Shown: positions 50,724-60,702 of the stretch, piece after piece
Layout of the letters: the number at the start of each line of letters is the position of its first letter
Numbering within the stretch: position 1 is the first letter of the stretch
From: Stentor coeruleus
Lineage: Eukaryota > Ciliophora > Heterotrichea > Heterotrichida > Stentoridae
NCBI GenBank assembly: GCA_001970955.1
Contig: MPUH01000337.1
Coordinates: 1-64,000 of the forward strand
Direction: 5' to 3'
DNA: 64,000 bases
Program-made: the position numbers and the translations under genes
Notes under the pieces: generated by a model
Seen by the model: only the letters and a program-made list of their open reading frames with translations
Databases searched by the model: none
What the model was told of the DNA's origin: nothing

Positions 50724-51158
50724 ATGCTATTTTTACTGCTAATAGTAACATCAAGTGCCTGCGAGGTTTATGAGCCAAATAACCCTAACTACTACTGTGA
50801 TGACATAGTAAGATGGCCTGTAGCAGTGGATGTACAAGAAAATGCATGGGCTCTAAATAAAAAAGCTTACTCGCTATATTATGACTTGAAAACAAGATAT
50901 CTCGAAAGCAATGATACTAATGCTCCTTCATTGTCTTGCTTAGCTGTAGCTAGAGAGTTCTTTTGTGCTTATTCTTTCCCGTTTTGCCTTGATGATGTTA
51001 ATGAACCTAAAAGAGGAGTTTGCTCATTTTTTTGTGATATTTGGGCAACTAGATGTCCTAATGAAGAGTATGATTTGTATTGCAAAAATAAGGCAAGCAC
51101 GGATTGCAGTTTTTCTGTAGCTTTGATGACTTCAGTGATTGTTTATTTACTCTTTTAA
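50724..51158 (+). CDS. secreted, probably GPI-anchored frizzled-like cysteine-rich protein
   Basis: 144 residues. A signal peptide (LFLLLIVTSSACE) precedes a Cys-rich module with Cys in the order of a frizzled/CRD fold: an early Cys near YYCDD, then SCLAVAREFFCAYSFPFC, then VCSFFCDIWATRC and a last pair. This spacing (C-x8-C-x6-C, then CxxxC...C) is that of Fz domains. A hydrophobic C-terminus (VALMTSVIVYLLF) after a small-residue segment is typical of a GPI-attachment signal. The protein would sit on the cell surface. Ligand unknown; Wnt proteins are not known in ciliates, so lipid or sterol binding by the CRD is a safer guess. Confidence 0.75.
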   Translation: MLFLLLIVTSSACEVYEPNNPNYYCDDIVRWPVAVDVQENAWALNKKAYSLYYDLKTRYLESNDTNAPSLSCLAVAREFFCAYSFPFCLDDVNEPKRGVCSFFCDIWATRCPNEEYDLYCKNKASTDCSFSVALMTSVIVYLLF

Positions 51159-51781
51159 AGACAATTTTTAGAATATTTAGGATAGTTTGACAATATGAAT
51201 ATGATTTGCCTGGAAGCAAGAGAGTGCTTTAGAGAATGTTAAAAAGAAAATTTGATAATTATTTGAGATTGCTGTAAGAGAGGTGAAGCTTGTAAGAAAT
51301 TAAAATTGAGGAAGATTTTTGTGTTAGAAAGTTGCATTTGAAAATTTTACCAAACCTTGCATAAACGTACTAATTTATTATATAGGAGAATCTAAATACA
51401 TATTAAATCGTATATTTCCCTCTATTCTGCCAAAACACTAAAGTTAGTTTTCACCTAAAATCAAAAAATTAGCATAAAAACAGTCTTAAATAGAAATTCC
51501 AAATCATCAATCCTGTGAAACTAAACACTCATATAATAATTTTATATAAAAATATCTTGTCTAATTAGCAACTATCAAATAAGAAATTTATTTCATTATC
51601 AATACCACTTCCAAAAGCGTAATTTTTTGCTATTGATAAATATTTTTAATTCTCCCTGTTAAAATTTTTAATACAAATTCATATTATTATGATTTTCAAA
51701 TATAAAACTCTTGTAAAAAATAAGATTCCTTCTTCTTAACTAAAATCATTTTCTATCATTAAAAATTTATTGCATTAAGTT
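51159..51781. other. intergenic
   Basis: AT-rich; G-containing first, then C-containing. No gene is seen. Confidence 0.5.
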
Positions 51782-52130
51782 CATCTTTAGAGCACCGCCT
51801 ATAAGGAGCAACGTCCACAGTAAAGCGCTTAGAAAATGGAATAAAGAAAAAAAGAAACTTTTATAATCTCACTCCAAGAAGAGCTCAAAGAAAAAATATG
51901 CTTGCTACTCGTTCAATAACAAGAAAAGATTAATGAATTAGAAGTTAGTAGCAATGAGAAATGCAGAAATATTATGTAAATATAATTTAGTTAAAGAAAA
52001 TTAGCATTTAGATGTGCTAAGTAGGAAAACAGGATGAGATGCTAAAAAACTTAAATAAGAAATCAGATCTTAGCAGGAAAAGTATCACAATTTGCTTAAT
52101 TTGTCGATGGAATTTGGTCACAGGCATGAA
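51782..52130 (+). pseudogene. possible decayed coiled-coil gene
   Basis: Richer in G+C than its surroundings. One frame from 51782 to 51975 reads coiled-coil-like sequence (ISLQEELKEKICLLLVQ, then QEKINELEVSSNEKCR) broken by stops at 51788, 51821, 51830, 51842 and 51917. After a frame change near 51980-51992 another frame reads HLDVLSRKTG, DAKKLK, EIRS, QEKYHNLLNLSMEFGHRHE, again with stops. The stops sit where Gln or Arg would suit. Frame change plus many stops make a dead gene likely. The stop count alone is not below random expectation, so confidence is low. Confidence 0.3.
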
Positions 52131-52619
52131 AGTTGAACAAGGCTGATCATCATACTTATATTTTATTTTTTAATATCTAATTAAATATATCAATACAAAA
52201 AAATTCTATTCCGATATTTAATAATTTTTGATTTCATTATCTCATCCTTTAATCTTAAATATTTTTTAGTTACCAATAATATTCTAAAATTATAGCTTAT
52301 ACCCCTGTGCAGCCAAGTGATACCCTTGCGGTACCACTTCCACTGCATCTTAATACAAATTTTATAAATACTCTAGCTTCCAATTCGGATAGCATAGTGT
52401 TTTAACGCATATATTCATAATTTACTGTTATATGAAATTCAAAAAATAATTATTTATTAAAGGAAAATCTTGGCTTATTCGGTTAGTATTCTTTAAATAT
52501 TTTTGGTAACTAGTGTGATAGTGTTTTGTTTAGAAAATATATAAAGAGATATAGAAAATATTAAAAATCCGTTAAGATAATATTAATTCCAACGAATGTT
52601 GAAGTTTCTTCTAATTTAA
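52131..52619. other. intergenic, promoter side of a + strand gene
   Basis: AT-rich. A GC-richer patch at 52300-52350 (CCCCTGTGCAGCC, CTTGCGGTACC) stands out but matches nothing known. No gene is seen. Confidence 0.4.
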
Positions 52620-54212
52620 ATGGAAAATTGTCCAGAGACTCCAATATTTGCCGAGAGGCATTTATCTAAATTTACGTTTGGCAACAATGAAGAAACTCCT
52701 GAAATTGCTGGCCTATCTGATGAACGAATTCAAATTACCTGTGGAAGCAGAAACAGCATAAGAAATTCACCAATTGAATATATGAAAAACCCTCGAGATG
52801 TTTTCACTTGGCTTTCCACGCAAGATCCAACTGATGAAAAGCAGTACTTAGAGAAAGTGATTGATGAAATAAGTGACTGGGCATGCTTTAGTGAAGATTC
52901 GAAATTCTCAGAAGATTTTATCATGTTTATCTATACACTCCAAGGAATGGCTCTAGAGTTTTTCAAAGACCAAATGATATTCTCTCAGTATTTCCTAGTA
53001 TCCCAATCATTTTTACAGAAAATGCAAGATGACTTTGCAGAACGAGCAGGTTTATCTTTACCATCAAGTGACAAAATTGAAGTAATATGGGAAAATGCTT
53101 TGAGTTGTATAGAAAAAACCATAAACGATAACAAACGCATCAAATCTCAGTTGCAAAAAACTCAAGAAACCATAAAAGCTTTAGAAAAGGAGCTGAAAAG
53201 CTTAAGCAAGACTTTAACAATAACAGAATTCCCTGAATCTCCTAAAAGAATGTAAATTATATATAGAATTAAAGACTTAGCTAAAAAACCTCCAGTCCCA
53301 AATCTAGTTTTACCTAAGCCAATACTTTTATCATCTAGTATAATGGACATCGACTCTTTAAACATAGAACTTCTACATCTTGAAGCTGAGCTTAAGCAAA
53401 ATCCATCCAACCCAACAGCTGTAGTAAACAAAATCCTCTCGATAAAATCACAAATCTCTGATCTTAAAACCCAAAAAGTCATCAAAACCAACAGAAGGCT
53501 TTCAGAAAAAGTCAAAAAGTCTTTAGAAAGAATAGAAAGCAATTGGATTATAAATGAAAATAAGACTTCAACTCCACAAAGAAACCATATTTGTACTGAA
53601 GGAAGTAGCAAAGGTACTTCACCAACTAATTCATTTAGCACATCACGAAGCATAAGCCCTTTAATATTTAAAAGTCCAACAAAAACACGAAGTTTAAAAA
53701 GAATTATCAGACCTGAAGAGACTGAAGATAAAGAAAAAATAATAAATGATTTAAGAGCTAAAGAAGAGGCTTTAGGAATACTTATTGAATCTAAAGAAAG
53801 ACAAGAAAATGTTATGAAAAAGATTATTGAAGATTATAAGGTTAAGATAAAAGATTTAGAAGAGGAAAAGGATGAGATAATGAAAATTAAAGCAAAAACT
53901 TTTTCTCAAGTGAGAAAAGTTAAGGATTATGAAACTAGGCTTATTAAAAAGGAAGAGAAAATGAATAAAGAAAAGCCAGGAGCTATTAAAAGATTGTACA
54001 ATATGGTTGATGATGATGAAGCAGTTATTGAATTGGTTAAGGAAAAGTCAAAGGTTAGGGATAATCAGCGACGGCTGAGTAAAGAGATTGATAGCCTTCA
54101 GATTGAGAAGGTTAAAATTAGCAAAATGCAAGCATTGATTGATCATAAGTATGAGGCCATTAAAATCATATGGCCGAAGATTAATTATCTTTTATCTTCC
54201 TTAACTGGTTGA
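52620..54212 (+). CDS. hypothetical protein with coiled-coil segments
   Basis: 525 residues as one gene when the 15-base intron at 53252-53266 is removed; otherwise it appears as two genes split by a TAA. The intron lies in frame and the 24 codons between it and the next ATG are open. Residues 50-170 look folded and helical (DVFTWLSTQDPTDEKQYLEK; FFKDQMIFSQYFLVSQSFL). Coiled coils lie at about 175-205, 235-280 and 355-500. The middle is Ser/Thr/Pro-rich. No recognised domain. The single-gene model is preferred because the reading frame, a typical tiny intron and continuing charge pattern all agree. Confidence 0.85.
53252..53266 (+). other. 15-nt intron
   Basis: GTAAATTATATATAG, splitting an Ile codon. 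It removes an in-frame TAA and joins two otherwise separate open frames. Confidence 0.9.
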
Positions 54213-54385
54213 TGATATTCTAAATTAAATTATCAATTAGAATTATAAATCAGTTTGTAAGTTTGGAGTTAATTTTATAAGATTATATTTGATAGTTTTA
54301 ATAGCTAGGTTATTAAAATATATAACCCATTATCTGTAAATTTCATTAATTCCTTTTTTTACTTCTCATATTTTATCTACTTCTA

Positions 54386-55555
54386 TTAACTACGTCCATG
54401 CATAAAAGGATTATATGCCAAATTCCTCAAATCATGCTCTCCTGTCATCTGACATGCTGCTACAACATCAGGTATAATCCAAGCATTCATTAACTGAACA
54501 AAAGTATCGAAATCACACATCTCAGTACACCCATCGAGCACCAAAACCTCATCATTAAATATAATCTGCACAGCATATTTGTTATTCAGTACACTATGCA
54601 ATTCAAATACAATAGTCGATGCAAAAGGTGGATTGTTTCCACTAAATTGGTTCATAGCATACAAAAACCCTATCAAAGTTGTATCATGTGCTGAATATAA
54701 ACTCCATTTCAAAGTAGATGTTCCATTAATAACCCCAGTAAATGTATTGATTATTTGTGAAAAAAACTGAGATGATGCTAATTGAGCACCTCCATTTTGG
54801 TAAAAGTAAGAGTTTGAATAGTTCATAATTCCAATCATTTGCTGAAACATTTCTTCAGTAATACCCTCAGGCCATGAATACCCGTGAAAACTATCACATA
54901 TTAAAACATCTCCATACCAGCCGGCATATTCATAGCTGACAGGGGTGTTGAAAATTTCATAAAGTTGTTTGCCTAGATAAGCTGTATAGTTTTGCACACG
55001 GAATTGATAATCGGCTGAGTTTTGAACTTGTGATGATATTTCGGCCATTCTAGGACAAGAAGTTGAGGAGTAGCCATAGAGCATGTTATCATATGGAGCT
55101 GCAACTACATGAATTGGAACTGGCTGATATGCATTTGGTAGCGCTTCAAGGCCAAGTCCTTGTATTGTCGTGTTGAAGTTTATAGAACCAAATGGAGGAA
55201 CTGCTTTGTACTGCATGTTACTAGCTATGTTCGGTCCTGTAGGGAAAAGCCCCATCATTTGGCTTTCAGCTGACATGATTGTCCTGTTGACATCTGTGCT
55301 TCTGACATAAAGCTGACTAGCATTGTAAGTTCCAGGAATGTTGCTAGTTGAGTTTACATATCGACTTCTAAACTCAGCTCCATTTAAAAACTGTTGTCTC
55401 ATACCTTCTTGAGTTAATTCTCCCATGCCTTCATTCCAGTACCCTTGGTCCCATTGGTAAAAGTCTATTGGTGCTCTTGCCCCATGTCTGCATGTTTCAA
55501 TGACACTTAGAAGTGCAGCATGCGTGGTGTATAAACACAAGAGGAAAGCAAGCAT
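54386..55555 (-). CDS. secreted histidine acid phosphatase
   Basis: 389 residues. A signal peptide (MLAFLLCLYTTHA) is followed directly by the catalytic motif ETCRHGARAP, with the nucleophile His24 and phosphate-binding Arg23 and Arg27. The second signature is SAHDTTL, with His290 and proton-donor Asp291. Length and spacing suit the prostatic/lysosomal acid phosphatase branch. Several Asn-x-Ser/Thr sites and six or more Cys suggest a glycosylated, disulfide-bonded lysosomal or secreted enzyme. No C-terminal membrane helix is present, so it is likely soluble. It hydrolyses phosphomonoesters at acid pH. It is the first of two adjacent secreted-protein genes on this strand; the DOMON-like gene is 273 bases upstream. 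Confidence 0.95.
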   Translation of the reverse strand: MLAFLLCLYTTHAALLSVIETCRHGARAPIDFYQWDQGYWNEGMGELTQEGMRQQFLNGAEFRSRYVNSTSNIPGTYNASQLYVRSTDVNRTIMSAESQMMGLFPTGPNIASNMQYKAVPPFGSINFNTTIQGLGLEALPNAYQPVPIHVVAAPYDNMLYGYSSTSCPRMAEISSQVQNSADYQFRVQNYTAYLGKQLYEIFNTPVSYEYAGWYGDVLICDSFHGYSWPEGITEEMFQQMIGIMNYSNSYFYQNGGAQLASSQFFSQIINTFTGVINGTSTLKWSLYSAHDTTLIGFLYAMNQFSGNNPPFASTIVFELHSVLNNKYAVQIIFNDEVLVLDGCTEMCDFDTFVQLMNAWIIPDVVAACQMTGEHDLRNLAYNPFMHGRS

Positions 55556-55828
55556 TTATTTGTTAGGAGACTTATATGTTTTACTTAAAGCTTTAAATAA
55601 AGTATTAAAATATCAACAATGCTTTATTCATATTTTGAAAAATTTTTAGTTTCAACTTTTAACTCTAACAATATTATCATTCTAATCCTTAAAAATTCAT
55701 ATAATTATTTCTTTTTAACTTGATATTTCCACATACTTTTTCCCTTAATATTTCCCTTCAACTGCCTCCATCAATTTTCCTACACAAACCTTTTTATCAC
55801 ATCCCTTTTAATCTAATCTAATTGTCTA

Positions 55829-56368
55829 TTAAAACTCCGTCACACATCCATAATCATAATCAGCTGACAAAATAATGTCAATCATTTCCTTATCATCATC
55901 CAAATGCATAAGTTGTTCTCCATAAGCGTCAACCATCCCACAAGCCCACAAAAGTTTCATTGAGCATCCTTCTGTGTAAACTTTATCATAAATATCCCCA
56001 GAATCTATTTCACGTGTCCAAGTATAAACTAATGTTGTGCTATCATAAACAGCATTTAAAATGTCTTCAGTCCCACCAAAATATGTATCTAGACAAGGTT
56101 GTGCACTGATTAACGCATAGCTATCTACTGGTATACTAGTAAGGAAGAAGTTGTTTATATCAGCTTTATCCATACCATCACCATCAGTTATGTATTTGAA
56201 GCCGATTCCTACCCAATCGTATGAAGATAATGTTTGAGAGTCAAGGGTTAAGGAGAAGTCTATGTGAGAGTCATCTGGAAATGACCATTCTAAAATCCAA
56301 GACTTGGGTAAGCATACTCGGCCTGAAAGAGCTAAGGAAATTACAGAGCAAAGTATAAATAATTTCAT
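55829..56368 (-). CDS. secreted DOMON-like protein
   Basis: 179 residues. A signal peptide (LFILCSVISLALSG) leads into one beta-rich domain. The run WVGIGFKYITDGDGMDKADI followed by a hydrophobic strand is the DOMON pattern in which a strand and a conserved acidic turn precede the ligand pocket. A later YTWTREIDSGD also fits the family's conserved Arg/Asp segment. Five Cys suggest disulfides. DOMON domains bind haem or sugars; no clear axial Met/His pair could be identified, so the ligand is open. No membrane helix, so the protein is probably secreted or in a granule or vacuole. Confidence 0.7.
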   Translation of the reverse strand: MKLFILCSVISLALSGRVCLPKSWILEWSFPDDSHIDFSLTLDSQTLSSYDWVGIGFKYITDGDGMDKADINNFFLTSIPVDSYALISAQPCLDTYFGGTEDILNAVYDSTTLVYTWTREIDSGDIYDKVYTEGCSMKLLWACGMVDAYGEQLMHLDDDKEMIDIILSADYDYGCVTEF

Positions 56369-56910
56369 TATAATAGGTTTTATGATAACCTTGCATGGTA
56401 AGATTAAGTGGTAAAAAATAAATTTAGATAAGAAAATGGAAGTTTTTATCAGAGAAGAATTAAAGTTTAAAATTTTAGCTAATTATGATTTAAAATGTTG
56501 GAAAGATGAGAATTTTGTTAGAAATACTGTTGATATGAGTAATTTTGATATTTTTTAGGCGTTGCTAGCTAGTTGAAGATTTCTTAATTGTCAATTAGAT
56601 GATTTTTTAAAAAATATTTTAAGATGAGCTTGGTACCAAGCCTCTAATCTCAGCTGATAATTCTAATCATAAACTTAAAGCGGGCCGATAGCTAATTTAT
56701 CTGAAATAGATATTGGAATTTATAATAAAATTAGGAAACAATAGTGCCACATTTAAATATAATTAAAATTCTACGTGAAAATTTTAAATAGCTTGACAAG
56801 TTTTTATGAATATTAGAATTTTGAACACTTTAAATTATATTTACATAATTTAAACTGAAAAACATTAATACAATAAAAAAAAAAAACTTTTATACGTCAT
56901 TAATATATAA
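56369..56910. other. divergent intergenic region
   Basis: G-containing first, then more C-containing. A GC-richer patch near 56625-56690 (GCTTGGTACCAAGC, a 14-base perfect palindrome, then AAAGCGGGCCG) is unusual for this DNA. It is otherwise empty. It ends in TATATAAATGG at the next start. Confidence 0.5.
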
Positions 56911-57945
56911 ATGGTGCTTGCACTAGTAATTATTTGTTTGAACCTCGCATTAGGATGTGATAAATTTTGCGCATCTCTTTGTGAAAGATCGAACGGTAAA
57001 GACAAGTGTTTTGCATCATGCAATTGCCAAAAAAAGCAGACCAATGAATTAACAGATTTAGTATTGAAAACTGACTATAAAGATTATATAAGAAATAAGT
57101 TCGAATGCTATATTGAAGATGTATATGAATGTGAAGAACTTCCAACAGAAGATGAATATTATTATTGTCTTTATTATAGAGATTGCTTAGAAGCTATAGA
57201 TATCACACACCTTTTCTCGAGCCTTCCATTAAATCTTATTCCAGCTATCGAACCTAGTTATATTCGTTTATCTTGGCCAATATATCCTTTACTTTCCTCT
57301 TGCAATGAATGCTTTTACTCACCTAAATTATTAGAATTCAGTTCTCAAAATTTAGAAGAGTATTATTCTTGTGTATACGTCAATTGCAAATCAGAGATTC
57401 TAAATGACTTCTCAAAACAGTTATTAGGATCATCAAAACAAAACATTTGCTATGACTGTGGAGAATATCTTAATACAAATGATGATATAAACTGCATTTG
57501 GTTTAATTGCAGGTATGAAATTGTTCAAAAAAACGAACTTTTTAAAGATTTTTACCTTGAAGAATTGAAGTCACAATATAACCTACAGAGTTGTGATGAC
57601 TGCGATTCACTTGTTTATGCTGATGAATATTACAATTGCATTAAAAACTATTGTAAAGATGATGATGAGGGAAAATTTGAAAATTTTAATATGGATAAAC
57701 TACAAGAATGCTTAAATTGTGAGTATGTAGAAAATACCCAGTGGAATGAGTGCTATAATAGTAAATGCAAACTAGATTCTGTTAAAAATTTTCTATCAAG
57801 TGATACTCAAAATGCAAATGAATCAATTAATAAATCTACTCTCTATGCTGGATTAAGTCTATTTATAGTTTTAATCGCAATTGGATTCTCTATTAATAAT
57901 CGTACAAAGCTAGATTCTAAAGGATTTTACTCTCGCATTTCTTAG
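56911..57945 (+). CDS. surface protein with repeated Cys motifs and one membrane helix
   Basis: 344 residues: signal peptide (VLALVIICLNLALG), Cys-rich ectodomain, a membrane helix near 308-328 (YAGLSLFIVLIAIGFSI) and a short basic cytosolic tail. In the second half of the ectodomain a unit C-x2-C-x(about 12-22)-C-x4-5-C repeats four times: SCNECF...YSCVYVNCK, ICYDCG...INCIWFNCR, SCDDCD...YNCIKNYCK and ECLNCE...NECYNSKCK. The first part has further Cys pairs of another pattern. Acidic residues abound. The repeat suggests a stack of small disulfide-bonded modules; ligand unknown. Type I topology. No relationship to a named family recognised. Start context is TATAAATGG. Confidence 0.8.
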   Translation: MVLALVIICLNLALGCDKFCASLCERSNGKDKCFASCNCQKKQTNELTDLVLKTDYKDYIRNKFECYIEDVYECEELPTEDEYYYCLYYRDCLEAIDITHLFSSLPLNLIPAIEPSYIRLSWPIYPLLSSCNECFYSPKLLEFSSQNLEEYYSCVYVNCKSEILNDFSKQLLGSSKQNICYDCGEYLNTNDDINCIWFNCRYEIVQKNELFKDFYLEELKSQYNLQSCDDCDSLVYADEYYNCIKNYCKDDDEGKFENFNMDKLQECLNCEYVENTQWNECYNSKCKLDSVKNFLSSDTQNANESINKSTLYAGLSLFIVLIAIGFSINNRTKLDSKGFYSRIS

Positions 57946-58048
57946 TCTCATCTTTAGTAATTAAAATTTATCATTTAAATTCTATTATCTCTAAAGTTTT
58001 CTTTTAAATCACTAAAATCTTATATCCATCTTCTACTAGCTTAAAATT

Positions 58049-58987
58049 TTAATTAAGCCTATTTTTACTAGGTGATCTAGTGCCTCTTCCATACACCAGC
58101 CTTTCCAACTTACTAAGTTTCCCATTCAGCCTCGTGTTAATCTTCATTTCCTTGCCAAGTTCAGTCTCAAGTTCTCCAGTAACCTTCGAAAGCATTAAAC
58201 TGTCTTCTTTCGCTTCGTCCCTAGTCCTAAGCAATTGAACAGTTTGCTCTTCACATCTTTCAACTTCTTTATTAGATTCAGTTAAAGATTCACGTAAATA
58301 ACTTATATCTCTTGCAGTCTGCTGTTTAACAATCTCTTCTTCACGTTTTAATGCTTCAATATCATACATCAAATTCTCAATAGTCCTCTCGTAATTTTCT
58401 ATCCTGAACTCTAATTCACGAGCTTCATAATTGTGTTCTTGCTGAAGTTTTCTAGCTGAAGCTTCGTATTTACCTTTAAGACTTATGATTTCTTGTCTAG
58501 AAAATTGTATGTCTTTCTGGTAGACTTCTCTAAGTCTTGCTTGAATCACTTCAATTTCTTTAGTCAAGTCAGAAATTATCCCTCTGAGCTTGAGGTTTTC
58601 GGAATCAAGTTCAGACTTTTCACGAAAAAGATCGTTTTTAGATTTATCAAAGTCTTGTCTTAAACGGAAGTACTTATCTTTTGATTGGGTAAGTTTTCGA
58701 TTGAATTCAGCTAACTCTTTATCTTTTTCTGAACGAATGGAGTCTAGAGTTTGGTCCATTTGACTTTTTTTTGATTGAACTACTTTTGAAGACTTCCCAC
58801 CTCGCATTTCCATCTCTTCACGCAATGAGGATAGTTGTCGACGTAAGCTTTCATCTAGAGCTTCATAGTTTGTTAGCTCTTGTTTGGCCTTGTAGTCAAT
58901 ATTTGCAAGGCGTTCACGATATGATCTTTCAAGTTCTTGTACCATGTCACTGGTTTCTCGGTCTTCAGATATTAACTGTCTTGACAT
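58049..58987 (-). CDS. coiled-coil protein
   Basis: 312 residues, almost entirely heptad-like coiled coil from residue 15 to about 295 (SYRERLANIDYKAKQELTN; KEIEVIQARLREVYQKD; NEKS-type patterns), with a short basic tail (GRGTRSPSKNRLN). The first coil has a short break near residue 62 (MRGGKSSK). No other domain. A structural or ciliary scaffold is likely by composition only. Its promoter and first codons are part of a 197-bp tandem duplication. Confidence 0.85.
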   Translation of the reverse strand: MSRQLISEDRETSDMVQELERSYRERLANIDYKAKQELTNYEALDESLRRQLSSLREEMEMRGGKSSKVVQSKKSQMDQTLDSIRSEKDKELAEFNRKLTQSKDKYFRLRQDFDKSKNDLFREKSELDSENLKLRGIISDLTKEIEVIQARLREVYQKDIQFSRQEIISLKGKYEASARKLQQEHNYEARELEFRIENYERTIENLMYDIEALKREEEIVKQQTARDISYLRESLTESNKEVERCEEQTVQLLRTRDEAKEDSLMLSKVTGELETELGKEMKINTRLNGKLSKLERLVYGRGTRSPSKNRLN

Positions 58988-59371
58988 TATTACTTATATG
59001 GTTTGGTTTTAAATATGTCTTTGAATGATTTAAGAAAATAATAAAATTTAGATGATAATTTACTAGAGGAATAAGGAAAGCTTCTTTAAAGAGACTTACT
59101 TTGTTTAGAAATTTAATAAAAGTAGATAATTGAAAAAACTATGCTTGATAGCTTAAGTAAATGTGTATTATAATGTCTTGACATTATTACTTATATGGTT
59201 TGGTTTTAAATATGTCTTTGAATGATTTAAGAAAATAGTAAAATTTAGATGATAATTTACTAGAGGAATAAGGAAAAGCTTCTTTAAAGAGACTTACTTT
59301 GTTTAGAAATTTAATAAAAGTAGATAATTGAAAAAACTATGCTTGATAGCTTAAGTAAATGTGTATTATAA
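58977..59371. repeat. 197-bp tandem duplication over a promoter and start codon
   Basis: Bases from 58978 recur with a 197-base offset from 59175; copies are nearly identical and directly adjoin. The unit begins in the first codons of the minus-strand coiled-coil gene (ATG TCA AGA on that strand) and holds its upstream region. There is no N at the junction. The second copy therefore carries an extra ATG TCA AGA that does not lead into the gene. Confidence 0.9.
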
Positions 59372-59616
59372 AATATTGAAGGGAAAATAGATAGAATTAA
59401 AATATGATTAATGATATTTGCATTATATTTTGCAATCTGCAATTAACTGAAATTTGTTAGCATCAACCTAAAATCTATAAATATTTCTTTAATATAATCT
59501 ACCAGGTTTCATCTTTTTAATATTCTAATATATCATCTTATTTATAAGTTTCCATAGTTTACTTAAAGTTATCTCACCTCTGATAGACTTGGCAAATATG
59601 GGATATTAAAACGTAT

Positions 59617-60702
59617 ATGTTACTTATAGGAATAATACAGCTAGCATCTGCAACTATGATGCTTGATGAAGAAGTAACACTAGAACTTACAGTGCCTCAG
59701 GTATCAGGACATGAGTTTGTCAGTTCAATGGAAATCAATGGAGTTGAATACATGAGTATATGTGAGTGTGTTTCTCCAGAGCTTACAGAACAAGAAGATA
59801 TAAAATGCGCTCCTTCAATAATAACCCTGACACAAGATATAGAAGCTCCTGGGACAACTTTAGAAGAAGTTCAAGTAAAATTAGAAACAGGGAATTATAC
59901 ATTTGTCAATGTCTATAGCAGTTCATTTCGATGTATTGATGGAAGAATCACAGAACCATCTCTTGGATCTTTTGGTGGAGACTTAGGAGAATTTGCTTTA
60001 GCTTTATTAGTTTACGAGGATTTAAGTGGAAGCAGACTTGATGAGGATACAATTCGTTTATATTTGACTGAGTATTTAGAATGCATGGAACAAGAGAGCT
60101 TTTATTGGTGTAATGATGATGAAGCTGTAGGTAAAGTTGAAAAGGAAATGGGTATTGAAGGGATAGATTTCTATAATCCTAGAGAAGATTTGGAGGAGCA
60201 ATTACTTGAATTACTTATACACCCTGATGGTATAGGTGATTTGCATATTAAAAACATGTTGAAATATCCTGAGAAATACTCTGTGAGAAAAGAGGCTGTA
60301 GAATTGTTGGTGAAGGTATTTTATAAGATGCTTTGGAATGAAGAAGACTCTATTAGAGAAGAGTTGTATTTTGAAATATACCCTGGAGATCATAATGAGA
60401 CAGGATTTTTGGAAGTTAGGACTTTGGAAGACTGCTTTGTCTTAGAAGCTGCTCCACTTGTTGTGCCTCGTGAAGGGGATAAAGATAATTTAAGTCTTTT
60501 TGTACACCATGTAGATGCAGTGAACATAAAGCGTACTCAGCTATCACTATTTTTCGGTGAGAAAATTGCAAAAAATCAGGACGGAATCACAGCAGATAAA
60601 TTCCTCAGCAGAATGAAGCATCATGGATTAATGTTCATGGATATGACAGGGTCTATCATAGCAGGAAATCTTCCATTTTTTACAGCCAACTTTGAAAACT
60701 AA
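59617..60702 (+). CDS. secreted acidic protein, unknown
   Basis: 361 residues, not recognised. A signal peptide (MLLIGIIQLASATM) precedes a mature protein rich in Glu and Asp. Two or three Cys pairs lie in the first 200 residues (ICECVSPE; IKCAPS; ECMEQESFYWC). A Gly-rich motif SLGSFGGDLGEF near residue 112, and FVHHVDAVNIKRTQLSLFF near the end, look like conserved blocks. No membrane helix after the signal. One Asn-x-Thr site at least. Probably secreted or stored in cortical or pigment granules or a vacuole. Start chosen at the only ATG that gives the signal peptide. Confidence 0.75.
   Translation: MLLIGIIQLASATMMLDEEVTLELTVPQVSGHEFVSSMEINGVEYMSICECVSPELTEQEDIKCAPSIITLTQDIEAPGTTLEEVQVKLETGNYTFVNVYSSSFRCIDGRITEPSLGSFGGDLGEFALALLVYEDLSGSRLDEDTIRLYLTEYLECMEQESFYWCNDDEAVGKVEKEMGIEGIDFYNPREDLEEQLLELLIHPDGIGDLHIKNMLKYPEKYSVRKEAVELLVKVFYKMLWNEEDSIREELYFEIYPGDHNETGFLEVRTLEDCFVLEAAPLVVPREGDKDNLSLFVHHVDAVNIKRTQLSLFFGEKIAKNQDGITADKFLSRMKHHGLMFMDMTGSIIAGNLPFFTANFEN

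Noticed and set aside
51976-51990. GTAAATATAATTTAG as a seventh tiny intron
   Set aside because: It has the right form, but removing 15 bases does not correct the frame change at this place and a TAA follows at once.
51782-52130. A gene read with TAA/TAG as Gln and TGA as Trp
   Set aside because: Stops sit at Gln-like places, but a frame change in the middle, a stop count no lower than random AT-rich DNA, and normal use of all three stops elsewhere point to decay rather than recoding.
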